The notes under the pieces are model-generated. The model had not been told where the DNA came from, made no database searches, and saw nothing but the letters and a program-made list of their open reading frames with translations. A program made the position numbers and the translations under genes. Shown here piece after piece: positions 36,968 to 48,565 of a stretch of 64,000 nucleotides of DNA. The stretch is from assembly GCA_029207755.1 (NCBI GenBank), contig JARCOQ010000003.1, positions 94,566,646 through 94,630,645 of the forward strand. The letters run 5' to 3'. This DNA comes from Chamaea fasciata. Lineage: Eukaryota > Chordata > Aves > Passeriformes > Sylviidae. Position 1 is the stretch's first letter, and each line of letters begins with the position of its first letter.

Positions 36968-37742
36968 AAATGTGCTGATAATTTCTTCAAGTAGTGTTCA
37001 TATCTTTTCAGTACTAGAAGTAAAAGCATATTCTCCAATGCACTGTGTAATTGCTTGCAATTTTTTCTTACAGCATCAAGGAACCTTGAAAGGAATACTG
37101 AAGAGCACAAGAGGACTTATGATCAAAGGTTGTGATAATGTGCAATCTCAAGAGATGTATCTCTGAATTTTCTCATCAGAGTGTGGGGTTGACTCTCCTG
37201 TCATATATGGAGTTGCTCTTGATGGTTAACTTTCACCAGACTAATGCTTTAGAATTTTTTATTTTTGGTCATTTTTGTAGGAGGCTTCTTAAATACTGTC
37301 CTGGTAACCAAATATATATATATTGTATTCCATATCATTCAAACACCAAAATGTCCAAGATTGTTACTGTCCCTTTAAGCTCCAGGGGCCAAAACCACAA
37401 CTGGAGTTTCTTGCCCTGGTTTTGCAGAGGTGGGGGTTGTTGGGGTTCCTCTTAGTGTCAGGAACACTCAAGGAGGAATTTCTTTTCATTCTTGCATGAC
37501 TGCTAAGAGAGTTACTTCTCTAAACAAAGGTAGCACAAGGCAGAAGCCTTTTCTTTCTCTCTAAATGCCTTCCCTGGCACAGGCATCCAAGATACTGCAT
37601 TTCACCATCCTAAACTGTTTCAGGGCAAATTTCACAAATATTTGTCCCCAGGCACTAGCTGAGACTGGTGGGGTCAGGGCTGCCATTTGTGGTGCCCTGT
37701 GGAGCCACTTCTCCCCACCTCACCCCACAACGTGGTAAAAAG

Positions 37743-38195
37743 TCAGACCTGAAGCACAATACCAGCTGGGTCCTGTGGGCTGAAAAGATTCAGAGAAATT
37801 GACACTGTGGGGTCAGAGCTGCCACCACTGGGGGAGGCCCTGTTGGGTGGCACGGAGTGAATATCTTGGTAGCACTTGACTGGTTTTGGACTCCAGGTTT
37901 CCTTTGATTTTTTACTTACTCCCTCTTGGTTGTTGTTTGGAGGAAGAGGGGGTTTTGTTATTGCAGAAGTTTGGTTTCTGACTTCTTTTATTTTTAACTC
38001 TCTATCCACCACATGACTGGGAGATCCACTATTTTGCCTTTTTCTCCTGGACCTCACAGTCTTCAATGGAGGCCACAATTTTGGGGAGGGTCTTCTATGC
38101 CATCTTGGTTTTTTTGCTCCCAGGAGTCCAGGCCATGCCATTATGTTTATTTTAGTCAAACTCTTATGCCTAGGGATGTACAGACATTGCAGCAA
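37743..38195 (-). CDS. Unrecognised 150-codon open frame (hypothetical)
   Basis: This is the longest open frame in the window. The predicted product is basic and proline/serine-rich: a Lys/Arg cluster lies at about residues 28-53 (including KTVRSRRKRQ) and a PPLPPNNN stretch near residue 87. It has no signal peptide, membrane segment or recognised domain. The frame lies in a locally GC-richer block of about 800 bp, where stop codons are rarer. Two imperfect direct repeats near 37665 and 37804 (sharing GGGGTCAG and GCTGCCA) suggest a retroelement or other repeat origin. I cannot name it, and most such frames in vertebrate noncoding DNA are chance. Confidence 0.15.
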   Translation of the reverse strand: MLQCLYIPRHKSLTKINIMAWPGLLGAKKPRWHRRPSPKLWPPLKTVRSRRKRQNSGSPSHVVDRELKIKEVRNQTSAITKPPLPPNNNQEGVSKKSKETWSPKPVKCYQDIHSVPPNRASPSGGSSDPTVSISLNLFSPQDPAGIVLQV

Positions 38196-41100
38196 AGTTT
38201 TAGATAAGACAATAGATGAATGAATTTGCTGAAATAAAATCTTATCAGAGTAAAGTACATGTTTGAAGATGGACCAGGCTACCTGAATTCTACACCATGT
38301 TGATCTTATTATAACATTGATGCTGGAAATTTTTTTGTTACTTTTTGATCAATTAACATAAACTTTTTTTTTCCATAAATCAAACAGCTACAGTCCAAAT
38401 TTGCAAACCGAAAAAATGGGATATGTTCATGTGGCCCTCAGTCACCTGGTGCTGAGTTTTATCCCAACTAAGGTAAACCCCTGAGCCAACATCCAGTCAC
38501 TTAGATGATTCATTTCTCAACCTCCTGAATTTCAACTATAGAAGGGATACACATAAATTGTAGTGATGATCCTATATCCTTTTCTGCATTATTACTTTTT
38601 TCCAACTAGAGCCATTAAAAAAAAAAAAAATTAGCAGTTTGTTTTTGGCAGCTGCGCACTATTACCTCAGCAGAGAGTTCCTGAAATCTGATTTGTGTGT
38701 ACTGTTTGTGCAGTATAGAAAGCCTTTCTAAAATGAAGATCCATGCTGAGTACTGCTTGACTTCTGCTGCCTTATTCCAATGCAATCAGAAATATTAATC
38801 AAGTATGACCTTCATTTAATTAGTCCATTCAGTTTCCTCTTGGTATTATTTCTTACTATATGTATATGAGATCTACATGAGTCAGCCTCCAGCCTCTGGT
38901 ACTTTCTGTAGCCTGATGTTTTAATTTTTTTTTTTCTTTTTCTGCTTTCACAAAATTCATGTATTCTCTCTTTCTGGTTCTGGTTCCTTATAAACATTTT
39001 ATGTTGTTAAAGATTTAGGTCCACAAAGGCTTTAGGATGATGTTTGAAGTCTTGTCTGGCAGAAAAAAATTCTTCTGCAAATAGTTAGGCAATTAAAGTA
39101 ATGTATTTCACACATAGTTTTTCTTACTGAACAAGAATAACAACAGGTGTGAAACAGCACCAACTTCAACTTCTACTTTCTCATGCAAACAGCAGGCTTG
39201 ACTTTATGACAAACACGTGTAAGGCATTTGCAACCAGTTTAGGAGGGAATAAATGGAGATTGTCAATAGGACCAGATGACCTTAAGAGTGTCTTTTCAAC
39301 TTCCCACAGAGTGTCTGAGCTTCCTAATTAATCATTTGGATATGTTAAAAAAGGATCAGAGGAATATTTGTGTGAATTGCTCACAAATGAGGAAATATCA
39401 AACGGTGACAGAGAATGACTACATGAGTTAGAAAACAAATCAAGTTAACTGGAAAATTTCCAAAAAATAAGACTATATTTACATTGAAAATGCAAATATA
39501 TGCTTATACTGATATCATAATTCTTACAAGCCTCAGAATCATAGTACACAAATATCAACTTTATCAACTTTATCATGTCATGAAAAAGAGAAGCATATTA
39601 CAATAGATACTTTGGACTGTAGGTCATACTGAAAGAATACAGATTTAATTTCTATGTAGACAACTCTGGATATATAAAACTGGCTGTTTTAAAGATTTTG
39701 ACTGCATTAAACATAAACACAATGTTTCCACATGACCAACTTTCTTCACAAGCCCTGGGAACGGTTCTCTAATGTCACTTCCAGTCCAAACTTTAAAGAC
39801 ATGAATCTTATGTTTCCTTCTCTGTCATCACAGATTCTTGACCACCTAAGGCCTCTTTTTCAGCAGTGGTCATAGTAATTTGATTTGCTAAAACACACCA
39901 AGAAATGCTATGAGCCGGACTCCCTGCTCCCCTAGTTGGGCAGAACTAGCTGCAAAAAAAAAAAAAGTGTGAAATAATCAAAACAGCTGAGAAAACACAA
40001 CACAGTCTCTCTGGTCAAATCATATTTGCTCTTTGAAAGCAAAGAATTGTGTTTCAGGAGCTGCTGGCTATATACAGACAGAAAAATGGCAGAAAGTGCT
40101 TTTCCTTTACAGAGGCCCCAGCTCTGCCACCTTTAACTCTGAGCAGTGGAGTCAACATACACACAGAATCAGACTGGAAAAAAAGGTTTAGTAAGAATGT
40201 TTTATCTCAGCTACATTCTAATCAACTACTTTTAAAGGGACAAAAGACTTGAACAAGTCTGTGGAGAGCAGTGTCCCTTTCTCAAGTGAGCAGCTATATA
40301 CTACTACATTAGGAAGACAAGCACATACCGAATTTTCTTCTTGCCATTCCCCTCTCACATTAAAAATTTTGCATCCTTCTGTGCAGAACTGTTTCTGTCC
40401 TGAGCTTCACTGGACTCTCCATTCAGGAAAGGTTTAACCCTGAGTCTGGGTACCAGAAGCTGGCATTATCATCTCTTCCAAACATGTTTGTAAATAAAAT
40501 GTGTGTGCATTAGATAGTCATCATTAGTTTATGCTTACCAGACTGCATTTTTAGGTGGTAGTTCAATACCTCCAGAGAAGTTTAACCTTTTAAAATTTTC
40601 TTGGGAAAACACAGAAGCTATGAGCTTTCTGGTATCAAAGAGCTTAAAATTCCTGGGTCTCATCTTTGACCTTGAATGCCTTGAGTTATGCTTGTATTCT
40701 ACCTTAAATGCCATGGGATATTTTCATGTTCAGTGCAATCAATATGCAGTTTGTTGCTCTGATTTTAACTGCAGCCAAAACACTGAGCTGCTTCTCAGTT
40801 TGAGAAAGGACAGAAATAGAGAAATGCTTATTTTTTCCCTATTTAATGGAAAGTGATTTGTAAGAGATTTAGAATTATGTAATTCCAAAGTGACAGAAAG
40901 TGCATTCAGCATATAAGCACCTTCCTAATCCTACCCGGGATTGCAGTGTTATTTGCACCAATGAAGATAAAATGTAATTCTGCTGATATCAGATGAGTTG
41001 TTCCCAGGTACGTGGGTGGCTGTAAAGCACACAGAATGGTGTCATGGCCTCCAGACAACCACAGTTTTAGTATTTAATTCTTGATAGGATACAAAAGTAA

Positions 41101-43301
41101 GAGTAAGTAAGACTAGCTACCCTTTGCTATTTCCATAGTCAGAATTACCTGCACTTATCGTACGAGAAAAAAATGAGCATAAGAGAACTGACAGAACAAT
41201 GTTTTCCTCTCCACAGAAATATTTCCAAATATGTTTTTTGAGATTTAAAGAGAAATCATAGCAAATTTATAAACCAAACAGAAGAAATGCAAGTAACAAA
41301 GAATTTAAAACAAAATTACTCTCCTGTTTTTCAAACTTCTCCATGAGGCCAAGTCCTGAACTTGTATTAATGTCTGTGTGTCAGTGCAGACCTTTGAAGG
41401 CTCTTTAGGGGAGGAAAAAAATTACAAGGTGGCTTGACTAGGAAAGGTGTTTTTGATTTCCTTTTCTTGGTAATTTTACGGAGAGTGTTTGATAAAAGGA
41501 TACTATAAATGTAGGCACAGGAGTGGAAGGAAGAGACAAATCCCTTTTTTGAGACTTTTTTATGTCTACAACTGTGGTTCCCAGGAACATGAGAGCCTTG
41601 TTAACATGGAATGCAAGCTAACAATTACAGCCTGACCTGTGCTGGATGTGTAGAAGACGAAGCAGACCTGGGGCCAGAACAGGATTGAGACAAAAGGAAG
41701 AGCTGAACCCAGTGGCATGCACAGCAAAAACTTCCATCACTCTCAGGTATGAAAATTACAAAAATATTGGATCATGCTGATGCTGGGGTTCCCCCATCCC
41801 TAATAGTGTGTTAGTAGAAGCCAGGAGACTTTTATTTTAAAGTCATGTCTGAATATTCAACAGAACAAAAACTTCAGGGCCTAATGCTCTGTGAGTCTTC
41901 CAGACTAGCAGAGTTACTGATGCATACAGAAGCTAAAGAAATCTCAAAAATAAATTGCCTGGGAACTGGAGCAGAGATAGTTATGAAAACTACAGTCTTT
42001 GCTTTTAGTAGCAATTTTCTCGAAGATAATCTTTAATTGCTTTGTTGAGAAATTCTGCAATACAGTCATGTCTAACATGTGTTGGCTTGCACAATTAAGA
42101 CTTTTTACTTGTGCTTCTAGTACCTGGGAAAGCTGACTGAGTCTAAGCAACTGTTTTCTAATTCAATTATATGTGACAATATTAACAGCCCAGATGTTTA
42201 TTCGAAATATTTAAATTTGTTTATACTTCCTTGGGACATAACCCAAGGATGCAGTGGAAACATGGCAAGTTTAATTAATTTCAAACTTTCAGCTTATTTC
42301 CTCTGTTGACACTTGGCCTGATGTTAGAAATAATGTACTGTGTTGTTCTTGGAACCCAGTAATAATTAAAGTATCCGATACTTATTTTCTTCTCCTTTTT
42401 TTTTTCTCTTGCTATTTTCAGATATAAACAGGCTGTCTTTCAGAGGCATGGGTTCAAATCCACCCATATAGTTAAATCATTTGCAATATGTCAAGATTTG
42501 CCCCACATTCTCTTCCAAAGTACTTTGTTTGGATGTCTGGAGTCAAACTGATTCCTGTTTCATATTAGCCTCATTAATAGGCATGTAATTGTAAGATAAT
42601 TAAGTAATAACTCTTCTATCTCAGAGTAAGTTGTATATATGCATTCCACTTCTATATTTTTTAATTATCCTATAAGAAATCCTGCAGTTATCACCCTCAC
42701 TTTATTAGAGTGTCTTGTTTTGTTTTACATGGAATAAATGATAGTGACAACTTTTTTTTTTTCCTCAATTAATTATCAAGTACTGTTTTCACAAAAATGT
42801 TTTCTCCTACTCAACTAACTCTATAGATGGGCAGACTGTATTAATAAAATTAATTATTTGCAATTTTGCCCATTATTTTGTGAATAATTTATCTGGAAAT
42901 AATTGGTCCAGATTCTCAGATGCTTTTAATCAGAACAGCTCTGCTGGAACCCAGAGAATTTTACTGATTAAAACCAGCTGAAAATTTGATCCATTGCTGC
43001 CATGGTGGCCTTAATGTTGAACATAGGCTTTAACATGGCATTAATTTGTATAAGATAAAATTGCTTTACTTTTATTTCTTATTAACTTTCTTAGCATGAG
43101 TACTCTCAAAACCATAATGGTATCTTAAAAATATAGCATTCATTTGAGATCAGTTACTTGGCTAAATCTTGAGAATCTTTTCAATAAGGCGTCAGTTGCT
43201 CAAGGAAACATTCACTTCAAAGAAAACCACAGACAAACCATTGTTTTAGGAGCAGCATAAGGACAATCCCTTTTATATACTGATCATGACACTCAATGTC
43301 A

Positions 43302-43505
43302 TTGATAAGTAGCATACTGGCAGTTCTTGGTCTCTTTTCTGTAGCTACTGTTACAAGATCCACAATCAAAATAATTTTGTCCTGGCCTTCCCATGGCACC
43401 ACAGTAAGGAGCATCACAGTTGAGAGTGTCTTTGTCCCAGAAGTCTTTATTCTGCCAGTAACAAATGCTGTCACTGAGCAGCTGCTCCTGTGGATAGTGG
43501 GTGTA
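43302..43505 (-). pseudogene. Cysteine-rich open frame, possible relic exon
   Basis: A 68-codon stop-to-stop frame on the minus strand with seven cysteines. Key segments are SICYWQNKDFWDKDTLNC, then CDAPYCG, then GQNYFDCGSCNSSYRKETKNC. Spacing of the cysteines and the Trp/Tyr/Asn content look like a secreted disulfide-rich module, but I do not recognise the family. A possible splice acceptor (CCACTATCCACAG, minus strand) precedes it near 43490. Three in-frame TGA codons follow within six codons of its end, with more Cys-containing frame beyond, which suggests decay. There is no partner exon nearby that I can identify. It may be a dead exon or chance. Confidence 0.22.
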
Positions 43506-44879
43506 TCAACATCTCAGCATATGCATTATCTAATGAAGCAGGGTGATAATTTAAGCATGTAGTTCGGGAAAGATCCCAACATTCAGATCATGAGCTTTCT
43601 GGGTAACACTCTAACTTTCAAACAGACTAGCAAGATAAAGGGCTGAATTGTGTATATTTCTGTTATATTGTAAAAGCTTTTCAAACAAAAACGAAATAGT
43701 AAATAGAGAAGTGAAAGCATGTTTTTGACCAGGACTTTTAGAAGGTTCTCCTTCATTAAATTACAATGGATTTTTTTCTTCTGTCCCATTGTCACAACAA
43801 TGGTGAAACCAAAATAAACCATGGCATGAAGAACTTTTAACAGTATTTTTAAGGCTCCAATTTCACTACAGCAGGAAGGACAATATTCCTGCAAGGAAAT
43901 GCTGAGATTGAAAGTTCAGAATTTATATATAAATGTGCTTCTCAGTTTTATTCAGGAAGCTGGGAACTATTTTGTGGGACTTCATGTGAATGAATAAGGA
44001 GAGGAAAAGAGAATAGGGTTCCAGTGAACTGGGGACCAGAAAACAATTTTTTTAGAGGTACTTTGTAGCCGAGGCACTTCATAGCCAAGGTACCAAAGTT
44101 ATCCAATTTCCATGTTCTTTCCTGTAATAGGAGTGTAGCATGAAATTCCAGTATCATCCAAATATTTTGTTTAAGAGTGACCTGATAAATATTGATTTTT
44201 TTTTAATATTGTTGACCGAAAGATAGCAAAATGTCTAGAGGAAAATGTAATTTAAAATCCTGAAAAATTTTATAACAATTTTTTTTGAAAAATTGTTTAG
44301 CTTTTTCAAATTGTTCATATTGTTATAGTAAGTCAATGAATTTTGTGCCCTGACATTGAATGTAGTGTTAAAATTATGAATGTTTCTAATGTTGGCTAAT
44401 GCCAATTTGGATTTTTTGTTATTGTTTATTTTGAAATTAAATAAACTGATGTGTCTTGTATGCTTCATATTCTGAATACCTGTTTTCTGTCATTTCAGAT
44501 ATTTTCACATATTCAGCTCTACACCACTTCTGAATTTTAATTGCTTTTTTAGCAGGTAGGCAGAGTTCTTTCTTTATAATGAGACATAATAGCAAAGGAT
44601 TTAGTGATTACCAATGGCACAGTTAAAATTTCTGATTTCTATTACTTAAATTAATTATTTAATGATGAAATTTATTGATATATTTGATATTGAACATAGA
44701 TCCTACTTCACATTGGATGACAGTAGAAGGAACTGAATAAACCTTTCGGTTGGATCTATAAAAGTATTTCTTCTTTTTTCTTCAAGGAAGGGGGTATTTC
44801 CTTTCTACACTATGTTAGCATCCTTAAGGACAACCTTCTTGTAGTAAAAGAAGGGTCTATCCTGATACTTACAAACATG

Positions 44880-45063
44880 ATTTATGTGTCAGGACCTCAG
44901 CTTGGGTAAACAGGATGCTCTCACCCTAGAGCTGTATAAAATAGCTGTATTCTGCTGAGAAGCTGATCCTGGAAAACCCAATTATGTTGCTTTTTTTTAT
45001 TTAGAACAAAATAAAGCCTTGTGATTTTTGTAACCAGCTTTTGAGTTTTGTCTTTTCAATTTA
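44880..45063 (+). mobile_element. Short solo ERV LTR with 5-bp target duplication
   Basis: The LTR is 44885-45058 (174 bp), from TGTGTCAGGACC to TTTTCA, flanked by ATTTA on both sides (44880-44884 and 45059-45063). A TATAAAA box is at 44935-44941 and an AATAAA signal at 45010-45015, followed by the GTAACCAGCTTTTGAGTTTTG segment typical of an LTR R/U5 region in avian ERVs. Signals and spacing fit a plus-strand LTR. The flanking repeat is AT-rich, so chance matching is less excluded than for other copies. Confidence 0.7.
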
Positions 45064-46761
45064 AAATAATTTTGTCTAATAATATGAGGTTTTCTCAAAA
45101 CATATGGTCAGAGAACGAGAATAACTTGGTAGTGGAAAGAAGTGAAAGACCAGAAATCCTTCCCAGAAGTCTTAGTGAATTTACCTTTCATTTCACTGTG
45201 TTTCGGAGGATTTGGCATAGAAAATATTGTACAAGTTTTATTTGACACTGATCTTTCCTGCATCAGCTAACTGCACTCCAGTAGAATTCTGCCCACTTCA
45301 GTGCCACAGATCTCAAGTAATATCATTTCACTTTCAGTGAGTGAGAATCATTCCAATTACTCTAGTTCTAGAATGTAAAAGTCAGGGAACATTTCATCAA
45401 AAAACATGCTCCATAAATACCTGATATGGTAGTTTCAAGTTTTTCAATCCTGAAGCTTAATCCAAAAGTAATTTTAACTTTCCCTTTATAAAAGTCATAG
45501 TTGTAGACTCCTGTACTATAGGAAACTTGCTTTCTATTGTTCCCTTCTGTAACAGTACAAGAACTGCTGACCTCATCAATATCAATGTAGGATGTTGGAA
45601 TTTACTGTTTGGAAGGGGTTGACTGAAATTTCATGTGGTCTAAACGTTTTTGTTGTTGTAGTTTTTTTTTTAGCAATATAGTCTTCATCCAGGCCCCCTG
45701 TAATAAAGGTGAGTTGCTATCTAATGAGATTTCTGGTATTAAATAGTAGAGACATTTTAGGCTGTTTTAAAACAGCACTCACTGCAGAAAGTGATGGTAG
45801 AGCTTCTAAAAGAATTAAGTTCACCAGAAGAATCTGAAACCTGCTTATGTGGCAAACAAATTACAGCCCATGCAACACAAGAGGAGTAGATTTACTTTTC
45901 AGAAACAGGTGATCAATAATAAAAAATGGGGCAGAGAAAGTATCCAAGAGGATGCAATAATGAGCTACTTTTCCAAATATTTTCATGATTGGAGGATTTA
46001 CATTTGGACTTTTTCTAACATTCTTGGTAGATCTTAACAAAATAACTGCTGTCAATGTCAAAGACAAGGATTATAAAAGATTAATTGACAAGAAATAGCA
46101 TTTTACCTATGTGTATTTTCCATTGTGAAAGGTTTTGTCAAAATACAGTCATTACTTTTTCTGTGCCTTCATGAAACTGATAGATCTTTTCTGCTGGTAG
46201 ACTTGTAAATGTGGGAAAATACAGAAAATATCAAGAGAAATCAAAGGTTTTTCTGTAAATCATGTAGTTAATAAATGAGTAAACTGATACATACCATGGA
46301 ACTGGCAAAAAGTATTACTGAAAATTGCATTCATGCTCTTCACTTTATCAGTATATTCTCAGAACATAGTTTTGTGATGTTCTTCTGAAACTTTTGCATT
46401 CTTTCTTTCTTTGATCCATGACTTTGCCATTTTAAAGAAGTACTCTAATTTTCCATGTAATTTATTATCTTTCTCTCTGAAAAACTCTTTCTTGGAAACT
46501 TTCTAAGATATTCTAAAAAGCACCTGACTTTTAAAATAATGAAAGTATATAAGACCTATTAATTGTACTTTTGAGGAGCAGTGAAAAATTAGCTCTTCTT
46601 TTTGTATTTTTAAGATTGAATTTCTTAAGAATATAGGAAAAAAATATATATATATAAAATGTGAAACAGTATATCCTATAAGACACTTCATGTACAATAT
46701 AAAAATTATGATGTCAGCCTCTGCAGCTGTTAAGATCCACTTATTAAAATTGCTAGAGTGA
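45064..46761. other. Unannotated AT-rich stretch
   Basis: No gene or repeat end recognised. Short open frames only. Confidence 0.5.
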
Positions 46762-47530
46762 TGCCTCTGCCTGAATTAAGATGCAAACAAGACCATACGC
46801 TGAAGTCAATAGCATGGATTTCATTGAAATGAATGATTTATTGCATTGAAATAAATGTGAGATAGAGAGGGAAAGTGAGAGAAAGAAATAGAATAAGTTG
46901 GGGGTGGGATGTGGTGGAGAGAGAGTGACAGAAAGACTAATTAAGTAGAAAATATCACCACTCTGTGCATCCTGACGGTGTCCTGTTGATCGTCTTCTGT
47001 TCTTCTCTGTGGTGAGGGTCCCACAAAACACAGAGTTCAGTGGGTTAATATATGTTCAGGCTAGTTGGGAACACCCAGGTACCTCCTCTGACAGGGAAGT
47101 TTTGCTCTGTCTCTTGCCATAGACTGGATTGGTTGCATCACTTTGCATCACGTGCAGTCCTCTGATGCAAGGCCTCTGGAATGAGTCTGGGGGTGCTTTG
47201 GGGGTCTTTGATAGTTTATGATCCTCAGCTGCCTCTCTTGTGAATGTCCTGTGTGTGTGGCCTTCCCAGGGTGGGTGGATTTTACAACCAGTAAGAAAAG
47301 CCAGCAAGGGAGGATTGGTGTTCACCACACCCCCAAAAACTCTCCTACTCTTCCCTTGGTTTGAAGGGAACGTGTGCAAACATGACCTCAGCAAATGGCT
47401 CTGTGGGCTATGGCCCAACCATGGCCAGAGCTGATTCTCAGGACAGCTGGGTTTGCCTTTCTGTGTGGATACATTCTTCTCCCTCATCCTTGTTTACTTT
47501 TCCCCAGCCTGAGATAATTGGACAATGGAG
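46762..47530 (-). mobile_element. ERV LTR, minus strand, boundaries approximate
   Basis: Reading the minus strand from right to left there is a GC-richer U3-like region (47530-47060), then a TATA-type ATATATTAACC at about 47043-47053. Next is CACTGAACTCTGTGTTTTGTG, a C/T-rich stretch mirrored by the GA-rich run at 46858-46930, and an AATAAA signal at about 46850. This order is that of an LTR. The left edge TGCCTCTGCCTG could be the reversed terminus. No matching target duplication was found, so the right edge is a guess. The 143-codon minus-strand open frame at 47056-47487 lies in the U3-like part and is not convincing as a gene. Confidence 0.6.
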
Positions 47531-48460
47531 TCACTGTTAGATAGCATAACTCACAGTCCAGTTCCAGTCAGGAGGCATATTCACTGAAGGGTGGGCTTTG
47601 GTGGTCACAGCTCCTTTATACAGAATTGCCATAATGGGCAGAAGTCCTTCTTAGCAATGCTTAAGCCAGTAATTTTCAGTCTCTTATAATGGCCAAGCAG
47701 TCAACAGCAGTGATACAATACTATAGATGTGTGCTGCTGTGGTTTTGGCTAAGATATACTAGTGCCAAAGGAGGTAACTGAGATGAGGTGTTTGTACACA
47801 CCTTATTAAAGATGATTTCTAAATGACTGCCACACTTGCACTTCATCTTGATCCGCAGGATGAGCTTCCCTATCAGGTACAGAAACCCGTACAATTCTAA
47901 AAGGCAGTCACTAATCTTAGACTGACCTTTGACTTTGATTTTATATCCTTAACACAAATGCATGTGCATTCCATGCTGGAATATAGACCAAAAATATGGT
48001 AATAATTCCATTGAGCATTTTTGTACACTTGCTCAGAGCATTTAACCTAAACTTAAAAAAACCCCATGCTGAACATGTATTTTCTTGGGTCGAGTATTAT
48101 ATTTGTGCATAACTTCAGACCACTTCAGAGTACTTTTAGAAATAAAAATGTTTCTGTGTCTGCCTAGTCAGGTGAGCTGTTGATATTGAATGTAATGATG
48201 TTGTACAGGAGGAATGAACTCCAGATTTTCAAGTAATAGACACAATACTTGAATTTTTTTTAATTCTGTTTCAGTGGGACCAGATTTTCCCTAGGGTCTG
48301 TCTCCTGTTTGTTGTGTAATCTTTATTGAATCAACAATGCCTTACTTTGTTTACATTTAAATTGCTTACTTTATTCTTACCTTTCATATGGGTGATACAC
48401 ATACAGTTAAATTTGGACTTCATTTAGAGGAAGCTGCTACCTTTAAAGTACCTCTCTTAG
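47531..48460. other. Unannotated stretch
   Basis: No gene recognised. A TGTGGTTTTGGCTAAGATA motif near 47738 resembles the first bases of the ERVL-like LTR, but nothing after it matches. Confidence 0.45.
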
Positions 48461-48565
48461 ACTCACAGACTTATGGAGTATCTCAAGTTGGAAGGGACCC
48501 ATAGGGATCATCGTGTCCAACTCCTTGCTTTACACAGCACTACCTAAAACTAAACTCCAAGCAGG
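48461..48565 (-). mobile_element. CR1 LINE 3' tail, minus strand
   Basis: The block ACTCACAGACTTATGGAGTA, then CTCAAGTTGGAAGGGACCCA (48483-48502), then TAGGGATCATCGTGTCCAAC, then CACTACCTAAAACTAAACTC reproduces the reversed 3' terminus of a CR1 subfamily distinct from the 59390 copy. Only about 100 bp are clear; homology fades toward 48600. It is strongly 5'-truncated. Confidence 0.85.

Larger units (their letters stand above)
36968..44884. other. Unannotated stretch with two notable open frames
   Basis: About 7.9 kb without an LTR or CR1 tail that I can recognise. The segment 37370-38200 is more GC-rich than its surroundings and holds a 150-codon minus-strand frame. The segment 43302-43505 holds a cysteine-rich minus-strand frame. 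Both are listed separately. A 14-nt A run lies near 38618 and a 13-nt A run near 39954. The rest is AT-rich with short random open frames. Confidence 0.5.

Noticed and set aside
42440..42470. GGGTTCAAATCCACCC, a good match to a tRNA B box
   Set aside because: No A box at the right distance upstream and no acceptor stem; isolated B-box matches are common.
47056..47487. 143-codon minus-strand open frame
   Set aside because: It occupies the U3-like part of a minus-strand LTR and shows no domain.
47728..47770. TGTGGTTTTGGCTAAGATA, like the start of an ERVL-type LTR
   Set aside because: Sequence after it does not follow the family, and no target duplication is visible.
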